This document shows positions 44,408 to 53,047 of a DNA stretch of 64,000 bases, piece after piece. Source of the stretch: JBCFAY01 sp038562375 (GTDB taxonomy: Bacteria > Bacillota > Clostridia > Christensenellales > CAG-138); NCBI GenBank assembly GCA_038562375.1, contig JBCFAY010000002.1:170495-234494 (forward strand), written 5' to 3'. Position 1 is the stretch's first letter, and the number at the start of each line of letters is the position of its first letter. Made by a program: the position numbers and the translations under genes. A model generated the notes under the pieces. The model was not told the DNA's origin. It did no database searches and saw nothing but the letters and a program-made list of their open reading frames with translations.

Positions 44408-47400
44408 ATGAACATATTGATCATATACGACGTATTGCTCCTTATGACATGCGGGCTGACCGTTGCGTGCGTGTTATATGCAATGCAGCGCAATTTCAAA
44501 CCGCTGATCAACAAGCTGTTCAGCCTCATGGGCTGCGCGCTTATCATATGGGCGTTTGGTTATGCGCTGGCCGCCACCGCCCGGGATGTGCAGATCAGCC
44601 AGATCGGCAGACGCATCGCGCCGCTTGGCTGGGGTACGATCGTCGGCTTTACCATGCATTTTGTCCTAACGTTTACAGAGAAACACGCGCTGTTAAAAAA
44701 ATGGTGGATCTATCCTCTCCTATATCTTCCCGGCTTCATCGCGGTATTTTCGGGCACCATTCTGCCGCTTTTCGGCTTGAATTCCGATATCATGATGCAT
44801 ACGGCGTATGGTTGGATCAATATGGCCGAACTGAACGGGTGGAATTGGTTCAACTATGCTTACATGTTTACTTTTATATCCCTGGCCTTCGTTCTATTGA
44901 TTCGCTGGGGAAGGCGGTCGCCGGCGGAAAAGGCGAAAAATCAATCGAAAATCATCGCGCATGCGCTCATTCTCGCCACTGCGCTCGGGATTGTATCGGA
45001 TGTACTGCCCTCGGTTTTACGGACCCATTTCCCCTCGACGTCGGCTATTTATATGAGTGCGCTCGTGCTGGCCATCAGTTACTGCATCAGCCGGTATCGC
45101 TTCCTCCAGCCCGAAACGGCGAGTCAAGAGGAGCTGATTCTATCCAAAGCTGTACGAACCCACGTGAACAGATATTTCGGCCTTGTTCTCCTCGCGGGCG
45201 CGATTGCGCTGTTTTTTGCGGGGCCGCACCTGTCCAAAGTTCCTCTGACATGGCCTGTTTATTTGATCGGCGCGCTGGTGCTCACCTGCGCTGTGTTTAT
45301 ATTTCTGCTGGACCGGACTTCTTATGATGACAAGCTCAAAGAAATACTCGTATCGCTGTGCAACGCGTTCTTGTTTCCCCTCATCGTGCTGTGGTTTGCC
45401 GATGTGGGGGTATACGTCGTGTGGGCTTTTGTTTTCCCGCTGATCCTCATCTGTCTGCTGTTTGACAGGCAGATCATCCTCTCCACCATTATTGTCTCCG
45501 CTTTATTGACCCAACTGCTTGAATGGGCCTACCTTCCCACAGCCTCATTGAATATATCCGCAACAGACCATCTGGTGCGCTTGTGCGTTTTGGTGTTTGG
45601 CGCCGCATTGGCATTGTATGTCAACAAAGCTTATACGCGCAGGCTCAGGGAAAACGCAAACCATATTTTCATGCAGGGCATAGCCTCTGAGATTTCGCAC
45701 AGTTTTGTTTCGGTCGGAGAGGATAATCTTCAGGAAAAACTCTATTGTGCATTGGAACGCTGCGGCCAGTTTATCCGATGCGATAGGGCATATATCGCCT
45801 TGCTGGATGAGGAGGCCAAAACGATCCGTTATTCCGTTGAATGGACCGCGCCCGGCATCCCCTCGCAGTTGGAAGCCTTTGAGGAAACCTTGAGCGATAT
45901 GCATCCGATGATGATGAGTCAGTTAAAAACCCAAAGCGTCATCATGCTCAAGGACGTTGCCTTCCTGCCGCCGATGGCGGGGAAGATCAAAAAGCAGTTG
46001 ATCGCGCAGGGCATTCGTGCCGTTATGACCGTAGCCATCAAGAACAAAGGGAAAATCATCGGTTTTATCGGTTTTAACGCGGGAAGGCCGATGCGGGAAT
46101 GGAATTTTGATTCTCCCGAATTCATCAAAATCGTCACAGGCATCGTATCGGACGCCGTGGTCAAGGTGAACGGCGAGCAGAAGCTCAGCCATATGGCATA
46201 CCATGATCAGCTGACGGGCCTGCCCAATCGCAGCATGTTCAGCGATAAGCTTAATCAGGCCATCGAGCAAGCCAAACAAGCGAAAAAAATGGTCGGCGTG
46301 GCGTTTCTCGATCTGGACGCGTTTAAATCCATCAACGACACGCTGGGCCACGATCAGGGCGACAGGCTTTTGACCGAAATCGCCTGCACGTTGTCCGGCA
46401 TTATCCGCAGCAGCGACGTCGTTTCCCGGTTCGGCGGGGATGAATTCATACTGCTCATCAACCAGATCTCCTCTGAGAACGAACTTCTCGAGATTATGGA
46501 CAGGATCATGGCGCTGATTCAAAAACCGGTCGTTTTGGCGGGACAGGAGTTTTTCGTCTCCGCCAGCGCCGGCGTCGCCGTATACCCACAGGATGGGGAT
46601 GATGCGGAAACGCTTATGAAGAACGCCGACACCGCCATGTACAACGCGAAGAGCTCCGGGAAAAGCAGATATGTGATGTGCTCTCAGGATATGAAGGACG
46701 ACATACTCGCGAAGATCGATTTGACGAACCTTCTCTACCGCGCGTTGCCCAAAGATCAGTTGCTCCTGCATTTCCAGCCCCAGATCGATATCACTTCCCA
46801 CGCGATCGTAGGAGTGGAAGCTCTGGTACGCTGGTCCTTGCCGGAGCGGGGAACGATCGGCCCCGCAATATTTATTCCGCTGGCAGAACAGACGGGGCTT
46901 ATTCACGCGATCGGCGATTGGGTGCTGCAGGAGGCGTGTACGGCGAACAGGCATTGGCACGAGCTGGGCTGTTCCGAGCTGCGCGTGGCCGTCAACGTCT
47001 CGGTGCATCAGCTCAAAAACCCGAATTTTATACACAAGGTCGAAGATGCGCTCAGGAAAAGCGGCTTGCCGCCAAAATACCTGGAATTGGAAATCACGGA
47101 AAGCGCCGCCAACGGCAATGCGGACAACATCGTTGTGGTTCTGCATAAGCTGAAGGCGCTGGGCGTTACGATTTCCATCGACGACTTCGGCACGCAGTAC
47201 TCCTCGCTTAGCCGCCTCAAGCAGCTGCCCATCGACCGCATTAAGATGGACATGCAGTTCGTGCAGGGCATCGAAAAAAACGCCAAGGATAAGGCGATCT
47301 CAAAGGTTATCATCAACCTCGCCAAGAGCCTGAACCTCAAGGTGATAGCAGAAGGCGTGGAGACGGCGCCGCAGCTTGATTTTCTCAGCCAACGCATGTG

Positions 47401-47500
47401 CGACGAGGTGCAGGGTTATTACTACTACAAGCCCATGTCTGCGCCGGATGTCGAGGGTATTCTGCTAAAGCAGCTCCACGCTGAGCAGGGGTGCTCATAA
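44408..47500 (+). CDS. Membrane GGDEF-EAL protein (second of tandem pair)
   Basis: A 1030-residue paralogue of the preceding protein with the same order: multi-helix sensor (1-405), GAF-like region (415-590), GGDEF (600-765; RFGGDEF intact) and EAL (780-1020; VGVEALVRW, LELEITES, SIDDFGTQYSSL, DRIKMD, IAEGVET, EVQGYYYYKP). The pair clearly arose by duplication; the C-terminal ends, around EVQGYYYYKPM, are nearly identical, while the sensor and GAF parts differ more, suggesting different inputs to the same second-messenger output. GAGGTGAGTGAAGCGCA precedes the ATG. A terminator follows. Confidence 0.93.
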   Translation: MNILIIYDVLLLMTCGLTVACVLYAMQRNFKPLINKLFSLMGCALIIWAFGYALAATARDVQISQIGRRIAPLGWGTIVGFTMHFVLTFTEKHALLKKWWIYPLLYLPGFIAVFSGTILPLFGLNSDIMMHTAYGWINMAELNGWNWFNYAYMFTFISLAFVLLIRWGRRSPAEKAKNQSKIIAHALILATALGIVSDVLPSVLRTHFPSTSAIYMSALVLAISYCISRYRFLQPETASQEELILSKAVRTHVNRYFGLVLLAGAIALFFAGPHLSKVPLTWPVYLIGALVLTCAVFIFLLDRTSYDDKLKEILVSLCNAFLFPLIVLWFADVGVYVVWAFVFPLILICLLFDRQIILSTIIVSALLTQLLEWAYLPTASLNISATDHLVRLCVLVFGAALALYVNKAYTRRLRENANHIFMQGIASEISHSFVSVGEDNLQEKLYCALERCGQFIRCDRAYIALLDEEAKTIRYSVEWTAPGIPSQLEAFEETLSDMHPMMMSQLKTQSVIMLKDVAFLPPMAGKIKKQLIAQGIRAVMTVAIKNKGKIIGFIGFNAGRPMREWNFDSPEFIKIVTGIVSDAVVKVNGEQKLSHMAYHDQLTGLPNRSMFSDKLNQAIEQAKQAKKMVGVAFLDLDAFKSINDTLGHDQGDRLLTEIACTLSGIIRSSDVVSRFGGDEFILLINQISSENELLEIMDRIMALIQKPVVLAGQEFFVSASAGVAVYPQDGDDAETLMKNADTAMYNAKSSGKSRYVMCSQDMKDDILAKIDLTNLLYRALPKDQLLLHFQPQIDITSHAIVGVEALVRWSLPERGTIGPAIFIPLAEQTGLIHAIGDWVLQEACTANRHWHELGCSELRVAVNVSVHQLKNPNFIHKVEDALRKSGLPPKYLELEITESAANGNADNIVVVLHKLKALGVTISIDDFGTQYSSLSRLKQLPIDRIKMDMQFVQGIEKNAKDKAISKVIINLAKSLNLKVIAEGVETAPQLDFLSQRMCDEVQGYYYYKPMSAPDVEGILLKQLHAEQGCS

Positions 47501-47576
47501 ACCCTTTTGCTGTTCATGAGAGTGAAATTCTTTGTTTCACTTGCGCTGCGCGCCGCATTTCAGTTGCCCAAAAACA

Positions 47577-47607
47577 GCAAAAAGGCGCCCAAACGGGTGC
47601 TTTTTTT
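47577..47607 (+). terminator. Terminator after the GGDEF-EAL pair
   Basis: AGGCGCCC and GGGTGCTT form a stem (with G-T pairs) around an AAAC loop, followed by a run of T. A smaller AGTGAAA/TTTCACT hairpin precedes it at 47521-47541. Confidence 0.8.
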
Positions 47608-47727
47608 GCGGCTCTAAATGCCTTGGCCAGCAAAAAAGGCAGTCCTCCCGTGCAGTTGGGTTCTTAAACGTATAAAGACGTTCTTCCGGGGAAAATTAAT
47701 GACAAAATATACTCGGAGGAAAATAAC

Positions 47728-47853
47728 ATGCAGAACGAATACCCAATCGCCAGTATTAAGGATGAAGATATTCAGAAGATCGCCGAGGCGGAAAACAATA
47801 TCAAAACCGCCGGCGGCAAAAATGTCATACTCGTTGCGTATGAACGCAAATGA
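47728..47853 (+). CDS. Small 41-residue conserved-looking protein
   Basis: A short gene missed by length cut-offs: MQNEYPIASIKDEDIQKIA, then EAENNIKTAGGKNVILVAYE and RK. CGGAGG lies eight bases before the ATG and the gene is flanked by terminators on both sides (47577 and 48013), so it is probably its own transcription unit. The residues form one acidic helix followed by a short beta strand. From memory, similar short proteins occur in Clostridia, but I know no function. It has no signal peptide or helix-turn-helix. Confidence 0.7.
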   Translation: MQNEYPIASIKDEDIQKIAEAENNIKTAGGKNVILVAYERK

Positions 47854-48190
47854 TTCCGTTAAGGGTCTGAATGCGCGCTAAGCCATTTGCTTGATATTCC
47901 TTATGAATGCACCATTTGGGTTCCCTTTTTCGGTAGTGGAGAGGGAGTTTGAGAACGGCTTCGCGTGCTGCACGCGCGCCGCGCCCACCCGCGCTCAAAC
48001 CAGCCGCTAAAACCGCTCCACGGGAGCGGTTTTTAACGCGCTTTCAAACTTGTGCAACCGAAATTCATGGGCGGGATTAAAGAAGTTTTTTCTCCTATGT
48101 CGGGACAGCCAACCTTCAAGCAACATAACTCCTATGAAGATATTTGTGCTTCTTCGCTTCCATGCGCATGCCTTCCCGCAAGGAGTATGT
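47854..48190. other. Intergenic region with terminator
   Basis: Between the small gene and the end of the TIGR03915 gene on the other strand. It contains the terminator at 48013-48034 and GC-rich self-complementary sequence (GCGTGCTGCACGC at 47962-47974). No gene is supported; open frames over 48050-48574 are antisense to the TIGR03915 gene. Confidence 0.5.
48013..48034 (+). terminator. Rho-independent terminator
   Basis: CCGCTCC (48013-48019), ACG loop, GGAGCGG (48023-48029), then TTTTT. AAAA before the stem means it may also act on the minus strand for the repair operon. Confidence 0.85.
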
Positions 48191-48985
48191 TCACAATCCG
48201 TTCGTCGCCGGATGGATCAAGTCGCTTACCTCCAGCATATTCTCCCAATACCTCTTGGGCATATGGGTCATCCTGCAGCTTGGATTTTCCCGGCCCTCGA
48301 TCGAAATCGTGTTGTAGAATTGTTTCCACAGCGCTTGGTACCGCGCTTCGCCTTCGGAAATCTCGGGAAATTCCACATGATCGATCTGAAGAATCTCGGC
48401 TTTATTATTTTGGTAAACGAGCGCCGCTTTATTGGTTTTGTCGAAGATCATAAACTGCTCATCGCTATACCGCAGAACGAAATGCCGCGCGATAAAAGGC
48501 AGGGTATAGTTTTTGGGAGTAATGACGGCGACCAGCGCGCCGCCGACGTCCGAAAAGCGGACAAAGCCCTTTAGCAGATGCGCCTCGCGCAAAAGGTGCT
48601 TTTCCGCATTCAAGAGCGGCGCCATCACGGCGTCGCCCAGCTTGAAGCAGAGCTTTCCGCCCTCCCGGTACCCTTGCAGGAGGAATTCCAGTATCCGCAA
48701 TTCCTTTTTCTCAAGGCAGCTGCAAAATACCGTCATCACAAGCTCCAGCGCGCGGCCGGAGATTTTCGAAGGGATCGAGGCGCGTACCCGCTCCGCCTTT
48801 GCAGGGTCCGTGGCGATAGAACGCACATCCATGAGCGTCAGCCTTGAATCCCCTTCACGCAGGATCTCAAACGGAAGCTTGCCGGAGTAAACGCTTTCGA
48901 ACACGCAGCACAAAAAACCGTTAAAGCTCCCGTCGTAGGTATAAACGACATCGGAAGGAACCGCTAAAGGCTTGTCGCCAGGCAT
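48191..48985 (-). CDS. TIGR03915-family putative DNA-repair protein
   Basis: A 264-residue protein with the family start VVYTYDGSFNGFLCCVFESV near residue 13 and, in the second half, HLLKGFVRFSDVGGALVAVI, FIARHFVLRYSDEQFMIFD and YQALWKQFYNTISIEGRENP. The family is always found next to TIGR03916 radical-SAM proteins and is thought to act with them on damaged or modified DNA; no reaction is established. Its start overlaps the radical-SAM gene by 22 bases and has GGAGACGG upstream, so the two are translationally coupled. The end, HMPKRYWENMLEV, is typical of the family. Confidence 0.9.
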   Translation of the reverse strand: MPGDKPLAVPSDVVYTYDGSFNGFLCCVFESVYSGKLPFEILREGDSRLTLMDVRSIATDPAKAERVRASIPSKISGRALELVMTVFCSCLEKKELRILEFLLQGYREGGKLCFKLGDAVMAPLLNAEKHLLREAHLLKGFVRFSDVGGALVAVITPKNYTLPFIARHFVLRYSDEQFMIFDKTNKAALVYQNNKAEILQIDHVEFPEISEGEARYQALWKQFYNTISIEGRENPSCRMTHMPKRYWENMLEVSDLIHPATNGL

Positions 48986-50283
48986 GATACCGTCTCCTCC
49001 ACAGCTTCGGTTATGCTCCTCACGTCCCGCGCCGTCGGCAGCTGCCGTGAACCCGGCGTATCCTGAAAGAGGGATAACTGTTCCATCCCGAAAGAATGGA
49101 CCTCGGGATCGATGAGCGCTCTGACGGTCATCCGTTTGTCCAACCGCGCGTTTGGGGACCAGTCGGCTGTTCTGATAAAATACTGCGCCCGTTTCAAAAC
49201 CACGCCGATGTTTTTGAGCTCCGCAAACCCTAAGCGTCCGTTTCTGCGCGCGACCACAATGCGCCGCGCGCTTGTCGGCCCGATACCTGGAACGCGTAGC
49301 AGGATTTCAAGCGCCGCGGCATTCACATCCACGGGGAACTCCTGCATATGATTGATCGCCCAATTGCACTTTGGATCGAGATAGGGATTGAAGTTCGGCG
49401 TCTCGGGACTCAGTATTTCATCCGCCCTGAAGCCGTACTGACGCATAAGCCAGTCCGCCTGGTAGAGGCGGTGCTCACGCAACAGCGGCGGCTTTACGTC
49501 GAGCGCAGGCAGAAGAGAATCCTCTATCGCGGGGATATAAGCCGAGTAAAAAACACGCTTGAGCGCATACTTGCCGTACATCGCGGAGGCGAGCGTTATA
49601 ATCTCATAATCCGTCTCCGGGCTTGCCCCGATGATCATCTGCGTCGCCTGCCCCGCCGGCGCAAACCGCTGCGCGTTTTTGTAGACGGCCAGCTCCTGTC
49701 GGTTCTGCTTGGCTTCCAGACAGATCTGCTTCATGGGCGAAAAGATCGCTTCCCGTTTTTTATTCGGGGCGAGCCTGCGAAGGCTCTGCTCGCTCGGCAG
49801 CTCGACATTGACGCTGATTCGGTCGGCCAAAAGGCCGAGGCGGCGCACAAGCTCCGGCGATGCGCCGGGAATGGTTTTCGCGTGGATATAGCCCCAGAAA
49901 TCATAACGGTAACGCAGCAGATGCAGAACCTGAATCATCTGTTCCATCGTGTAATCCGGACTGCGGAGAACGCCGCTGGAGAGAAAGAGTCCCTCGATGT
50001 AGTTGCGCCTGTAAAATTCGATCGTCAGCTCTGCAAGCTCCTCCGGCGTGAAAGATGTACGGCGGCAGTCGTTGCTTGCCCGATTTACGCAGTACTTGCA
50101 GTCGTAAATGCAATGGTTCGTCATCAGCACCTTTAAGAGGCTGATGCACCTGCCGTCGGCGGAAAACGAGTGGCAGCATCCCGCCGCAACGGTTTTCCCG
50201 GGCCGATCCGAACCGGAAGAGGTGCACGCCGCATCATACTTGGCGCTGTCGGTCAGGATCGTCAGTTTTTCCATTAAATCCAT
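48964..50283 (-). CDS. TIGR03916-family radical SAM putative DNA modification/repair protein
   Basis: A 439-residue radical-SAM enzyme. The cluster motif is C58-IYD-C62-KY-C65. An unusual cysteine-rich N-terminus precedes it (ACTSS at 19-23 and AAGCCHSFSADGRC at 33-46). The C-terminal part has a helix-hairpin-helix, LLRVPGIGPTSARRIVVARR, for DNA binding. The family is predicted to repair or modify DNA bases. It lies 13 bases downstream of the LexA-like repressor and overlaps the TIGR03915 partner. GGAGCGGG stands ahead of the ATG. Control by a self-cleaving repressor suggests induction by DNA damage. Confidence 0.92.
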   Translation of the reverse strand: MDLMEKLTILTDSAKYDAACTSSGSDRPGKTVAAGCCHSFSADGRCISLLKVLMTNHCIYDCKYCVNRASNDCRRTSFTPEELAELTIEFYRRNYIEGLFLSSGVLRSPDYTMEQMIQVLHLLRYRYDFWGYIHAKTIPGASPELVRRLGLLADRISVNVELPSEQSLRRLAPNKKREAIFSPMKQICLEAKQNRQELAVYKNAQRFAPAGQATQMIIGASPETDYEIITLASAMYGKYALKRVFYSAYIPAIEDSLLPALDVKPPLLREHRLYQADWLMRQYGFRADEILSPETPNFNPYLDPKCNWAINHMQEFPVDVNAAALEILLRVPGIGPTSARRIVVARRNGRLGFAELKNIGVVLKRAQYFIRTADWSPNARLDKRMTVRALIDPEVHSFGMEQLSLFQDTPGSRQLPTARDVRSITEAVEETVSCLATSL

Positions 50284-50296
50284 CGGCCCGCTCCTA

Positions 50297-50893
50297 TCAC
50301 CACTTCGTACTGGTTTGTATGACCTTGCCGAAAATGATCAACCGCTCCAATTCGGGTCCGCGAAGCGTGACGGTTCCATACGCATCATTAAACGGGACAA
50401 GCGTGACCGTCCCATCCGAAAAGTAGTATTTTTTCAGCGTAGCCTCATTGTCCCTGTAAATGACCACGCCGAGATCGCCGTTTTTCAGTTCAGACTGGAG
50501 CCGGACGAGGGCGAGATCCCCCTCGCGAATATACGGGGCCATCGAATCGCCTTTTACAACCAGGTAGCGGTATGCCTGTGCATCCTCTACCTCGGCAAGC
50601 GCGCTGCCTAGGTCCTCTTCCAGCGCAAACGCGTTATATCCGGCCCTTACAGCGCCGATGATCTGCACGCTCGAAACCGGCCCCGTCGTGATAAACGCAT
50701 CCGTCCTATCGAGCAGATAGTCCGTCGTAACGTCGAAAAACCCGGCAATGCGGGAAATGGTCTCCGGTTCCGGCAGCGCACGCCCCGCCTCCCACTTTGC
50801 AATTGCCTGCTGCGTCACGTTAAACCGGGCCGCAAGCTCTTGCTGTGTAAGCTTACGTTCTTGTCGCAGCTGTTTTAGTTTTTTTGAAAGCAT
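50297..50893 (-). CDS. LexA-like XRE repressor with S24 self-cleavage domain
   Basis: A 198-residue protein. Residues 5-60 are an XRE helix-turn-helix (KLTQQELAARFNVTQQAIAKWE). Residues 75-195 are a LexA/CI-type S24 peptidase: cleavage site A84-G85 in AVRAGYNA, catalytic Ser117 in KGDSMAPYIREGD, and Lys154 or Lys155 in EATLKKYYF. It should therefore cut itself when RecA filaments form, which would free the operon. ATG at 50893 follows GAGGT by seven bases. It heads the repair operon; the perfect palindrome in its own promoter is the probable operator. Confidence 0.92.
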   Translation of the reverse strand: MLSKKLKQLRQERKLTQQELAARFNVTQQAIAKWEAGRALPEPETISRIAGFFDVTTDYLLDRTDAFITTGPVSSVQIIGAVRAGYNAFALEEDLGSALAEVEDAQAYRYLVVKGDSMAPYIREGDLALVRLQSELKNGDLGVVIYRDNEATLKKYYFSDGTVTLVPFNDAYGTVTLRGPELERLIIFGKVIQTSTKW

Positions 50894-50911
50894 TGCTTTT
50901 ACCTCATGAAA

Positions 50912-50940
50912 ATAATACAACCTATGGTTGTATTTGTAAA
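50912..50940 (-). promoter_or_regulatory. Promoter and palindromic operator of the repressor/repair operon
   Basis: Minus-strand TTTACA (50940-50935), 17 bases, TATTAT (50917-50912). The spacer and -10 are covered by a perfect palindrome, AATACAACC TAT GGTTGTATT on the plus strand (50914-50934). Binding there would block RNA polymerase, so autorepression is likely. It differs from the usual Bacillota LexA box. Confidence 0.85.
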
Positions 50941-50975
50941 GTGTTTTCGAATTAACTCCGTCGTCTGAAGCTATA

Positions 50976-51638
50976 AGCTGTAAAGGTCCGCTAGAGAGCA
51001 TCGACGCCATCCGCGAGGCGGTCAGAGAACTGGAACGTGCCGGATATATCATCCGCTCCCGGGAGCGTAATAAAAAGGGGCAACTAAAGGGTGCGGATTA
51101 TGTTATCTATGAGCAGCCGCGTTTGCTGGCTTCTCCGCCTGTGCCGGAAAAGCCTGCGTTGGATAATCCAATGTTGGATAATCCTACACGGGAAAAGCCT
51201 ATGTTTGGTTCTCCTGCGTTGGAGTTGCCTACACAGGAAAACCCAACGCAATTAAATACTTATAGATCAAACACGAATCCAGTAACCCCGAAAGAATCAA
51301 ATACGCACAGAGCAATTCCTTATTCATCAAATCCAAATCCATCATATCCGCCACGCAGGAAAGCACGCGAAGCCAGATCGGATGGATGCGATGAAGCTGA
51401 ACGAATCCGCGAAACCGTAAAAGAGAACATCGGGTATGAGAGCCTTCTTCAAGACAAGAAAACCCTGAAAGACAGGCTTGAGGAAATCGTCGATCTCATC
51501 GTGGAAACGCTCTGTTCTACGAAGCCCATGATCTGCATTTCTGGTGACGATTACCCTGCCGCCCTTGTCAAAGAAAAGCTCTTGAAGCTGAACAGCATGC
51601 ACATCGAGTATTCCGACAAAATAAATATTCCGACATAA
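50976..51638 (+). pseudogene. Truncated RepA-type replication initiator of a conjugative element
   Basis: The frame SIDAIREAVRELERAGYIIR (from about 50997) through ADYVIYEQP, a Pro/Asn-rich series of short repeats (ENPT, DNPM, EKPM, ELPT) and YESLLQDKKTLKDRLEEIVD then SGDDYPAALVKEKLLKLNSM is the C-terminal part of the RepA/DUF6017 initiators of Tn1549-like elements. The HTH N-terminus is missing, no start or ribosome site is present, and the end breaks off after HIEYSDKI where the family continues. It marks the left edge of the mobile-element remains, next to the repair operon promoter. Confidence 0.75.
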
Positions 51639-51771
51639 TCCGGCGCCTGACGGTCCCGCCTTAGCCCAACACCTGTGCACCATACGCAACACCGCTCCTG
51701 CGGCGTGAAACTTCAAGGAGGAAACCAAACTGCCGCTTCAAACGTCAACTAAATATTGGGAGGTGAACGGC

Positions 51772-52995
51772 ATGAAGCTGGTTATTTGCATAGCGCTGTG
51801 CCTGTTGATTGCCTGCGGCTGCACCGCGCAAATGGAGGGCTCGCCAAACGATATCCAGACAGCAGGGCCCAGCGGGAATGGACCTCAACCCATATCCGCT
51901 GGGCAAAGCGCATTGGTGCCTAGCGGGTTCGCGCAGGTCAACACCCTCCCCGGCGTGACCCTGCGTACGGCGCAGGCGGCATACCCTCCGAGCATCGAAG
52001 GGATCCTGCTGGCATGGGAAAACGGCAACGACGCCGAATACACATACGGCGAGTGGTTCGTCATCGAGCGGCAGGAAGGCGGCGCCTGGTATACGCTGCC
52101 GTATAGCGATTCATTACCGGGAGAACCTGCTTTTAATTCGATCGGATATCTGCTGCGTCCCGGCAGCACGGGCGCCCAGCAGGTCGATCTTAATTTTATC
52201 TATGCTCCCTTGCAGGAGGGAACCTATCGCGTGGTTAAGGACATATTGGAGGTACGCGCGCCGGGCGATTTTGACAAGTATTATCTGACGGCGGAATTCG
52301 AGGTTGCCGCAGATTCGCCGCAGCCGCTCGGAGGAATTCCGTCCATTTCCACACTGGATGCTTCCGAGGTCGCATACATCGCGCATTATGACGATTCACA
52401 GCCTTCCGATGTTCCCGCCAAAGTATGGGCGTCGCCGGATGCGATCGCGCAGCGGCTTTACAGCCTTCAGAGCATCCGGCTCATTGAGAAAATCAGCGAT
52501 GAAAGCCCTGCCAAGGAAGTCCCAGGAGGGTCCAGCTACACGTTGATCCATTGTTTTGACGGCAGCACGCTGTCCGTGGAATTTGCACTGGACACAGTAT
52601 CCTTTGGCGAGGGATACTATTCCTATGTGCAACTGCCGCACGAGGAGTTTGAGCTTCTGCTCGGCATGCGATTGGAACAGCATAGCTATCCGACGGGCAC
52701 GCAGGCCGTAGAGTATACGATTTTCAACCATGGGCAGAATACTGCCTCCGTAACGCTTGTACCTATATTGGAACGTATGACTCCATCCGGCTGGGAAGAG
52801 GCGCCCCTGAAAACCAGCGTCGGTTTCTGCGGCACGCCGGATCCGTTGCCCGTTACGGGGCTGCACGGCGCGCTCCCGCTTTCGCTGTTTCCGGAGGCTC
52901 GGGAAGGTACGTTTCGCCTTTCCTTCCGTGCCGTGGATGAATACGGTATCGAGACGGTCGTAGCGGATGTGTTTACGCTGGAAAAGGCCGGATAG
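51772..52995 (+). CDS. Lipoprotein with bacterial Ig-like domains
   Basis: A 407-residue exported protein. MKLVICIALCLLIACGC is a lipoprotein signal. Residues 60-160 (AQAAYPPSIEGILLAWENGN and EYTYGEWFVIERQEGGAWYT) resemble the Big_14-type Ig-like domain found in Clostridia; a second such module seems present near residues 290-400 (VEYTIFNHGQNTASV, FRLSFRAVDEYG). Function is unknown, perhaps envelope sensing or adhesion. ATG at 51772 has GGGAGG seven bases upstream. It lies between fragments of the conjugative element and could be cargo or an interrupted host segment. Confidence 0.78.
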   Translation: MKLVICIALCLLIACGCTAQMEGSPNDIQTAGPSGNGPQPISAGQSALVPSGFAQVNTLPGVTLRTAQAAYPPSIEGILLAWENGNDAEYTYGEWFVIERQEGGAWYTLPYSDSLPGEPAFNSIGYLLRPGSTGAQQVDLNFIYAPLQEGTYRVVKDILEVRAPGDFDKYYLTAEFEVAADSPQPLGGIPSISTLDASEVAYIAHYDDSQPSDVPAKVWASPDAIAQRLYSLQSIRLIEKISDESPAKEVPGGSSYTLIHCFDGSTLSVEFALDTVSFGEGYYSYVQLPHEEFELLLGMRLEQHSYPTGTQAVEYTIFNHGQNTASVTLVPILERMTPSGWEEAPLKTSVGFCGTPDPLPVTGLHGALPLSLFPEAREGTFRLSFRAVDEYGIETVVADVFTLEKAG

Positions 52996-53047
52996 GGCTG
53001 GAGAAGCGGCAGAAAAAGGAAGCAGCCATTCTCAATGGAGGGATCAT

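Noticed and set aside
45923..47146. 407-codon open frame on the minus strand
   Set aside because: Antisense to the second GGDEF-EAL gene; no ribosome site and no motif.
47618..47881. 87-codon frame overlapping the 41-codon gene
   Set aside because: It is basic and low in complexity with no ribosome site; the 41-codon frame has a strong site and protein-like pattern.
49348..50136. 262-codon open frame on the plus strand
   Set aside because: Antisense to the radical-SAM gene, which has clear motifs in the other direction.
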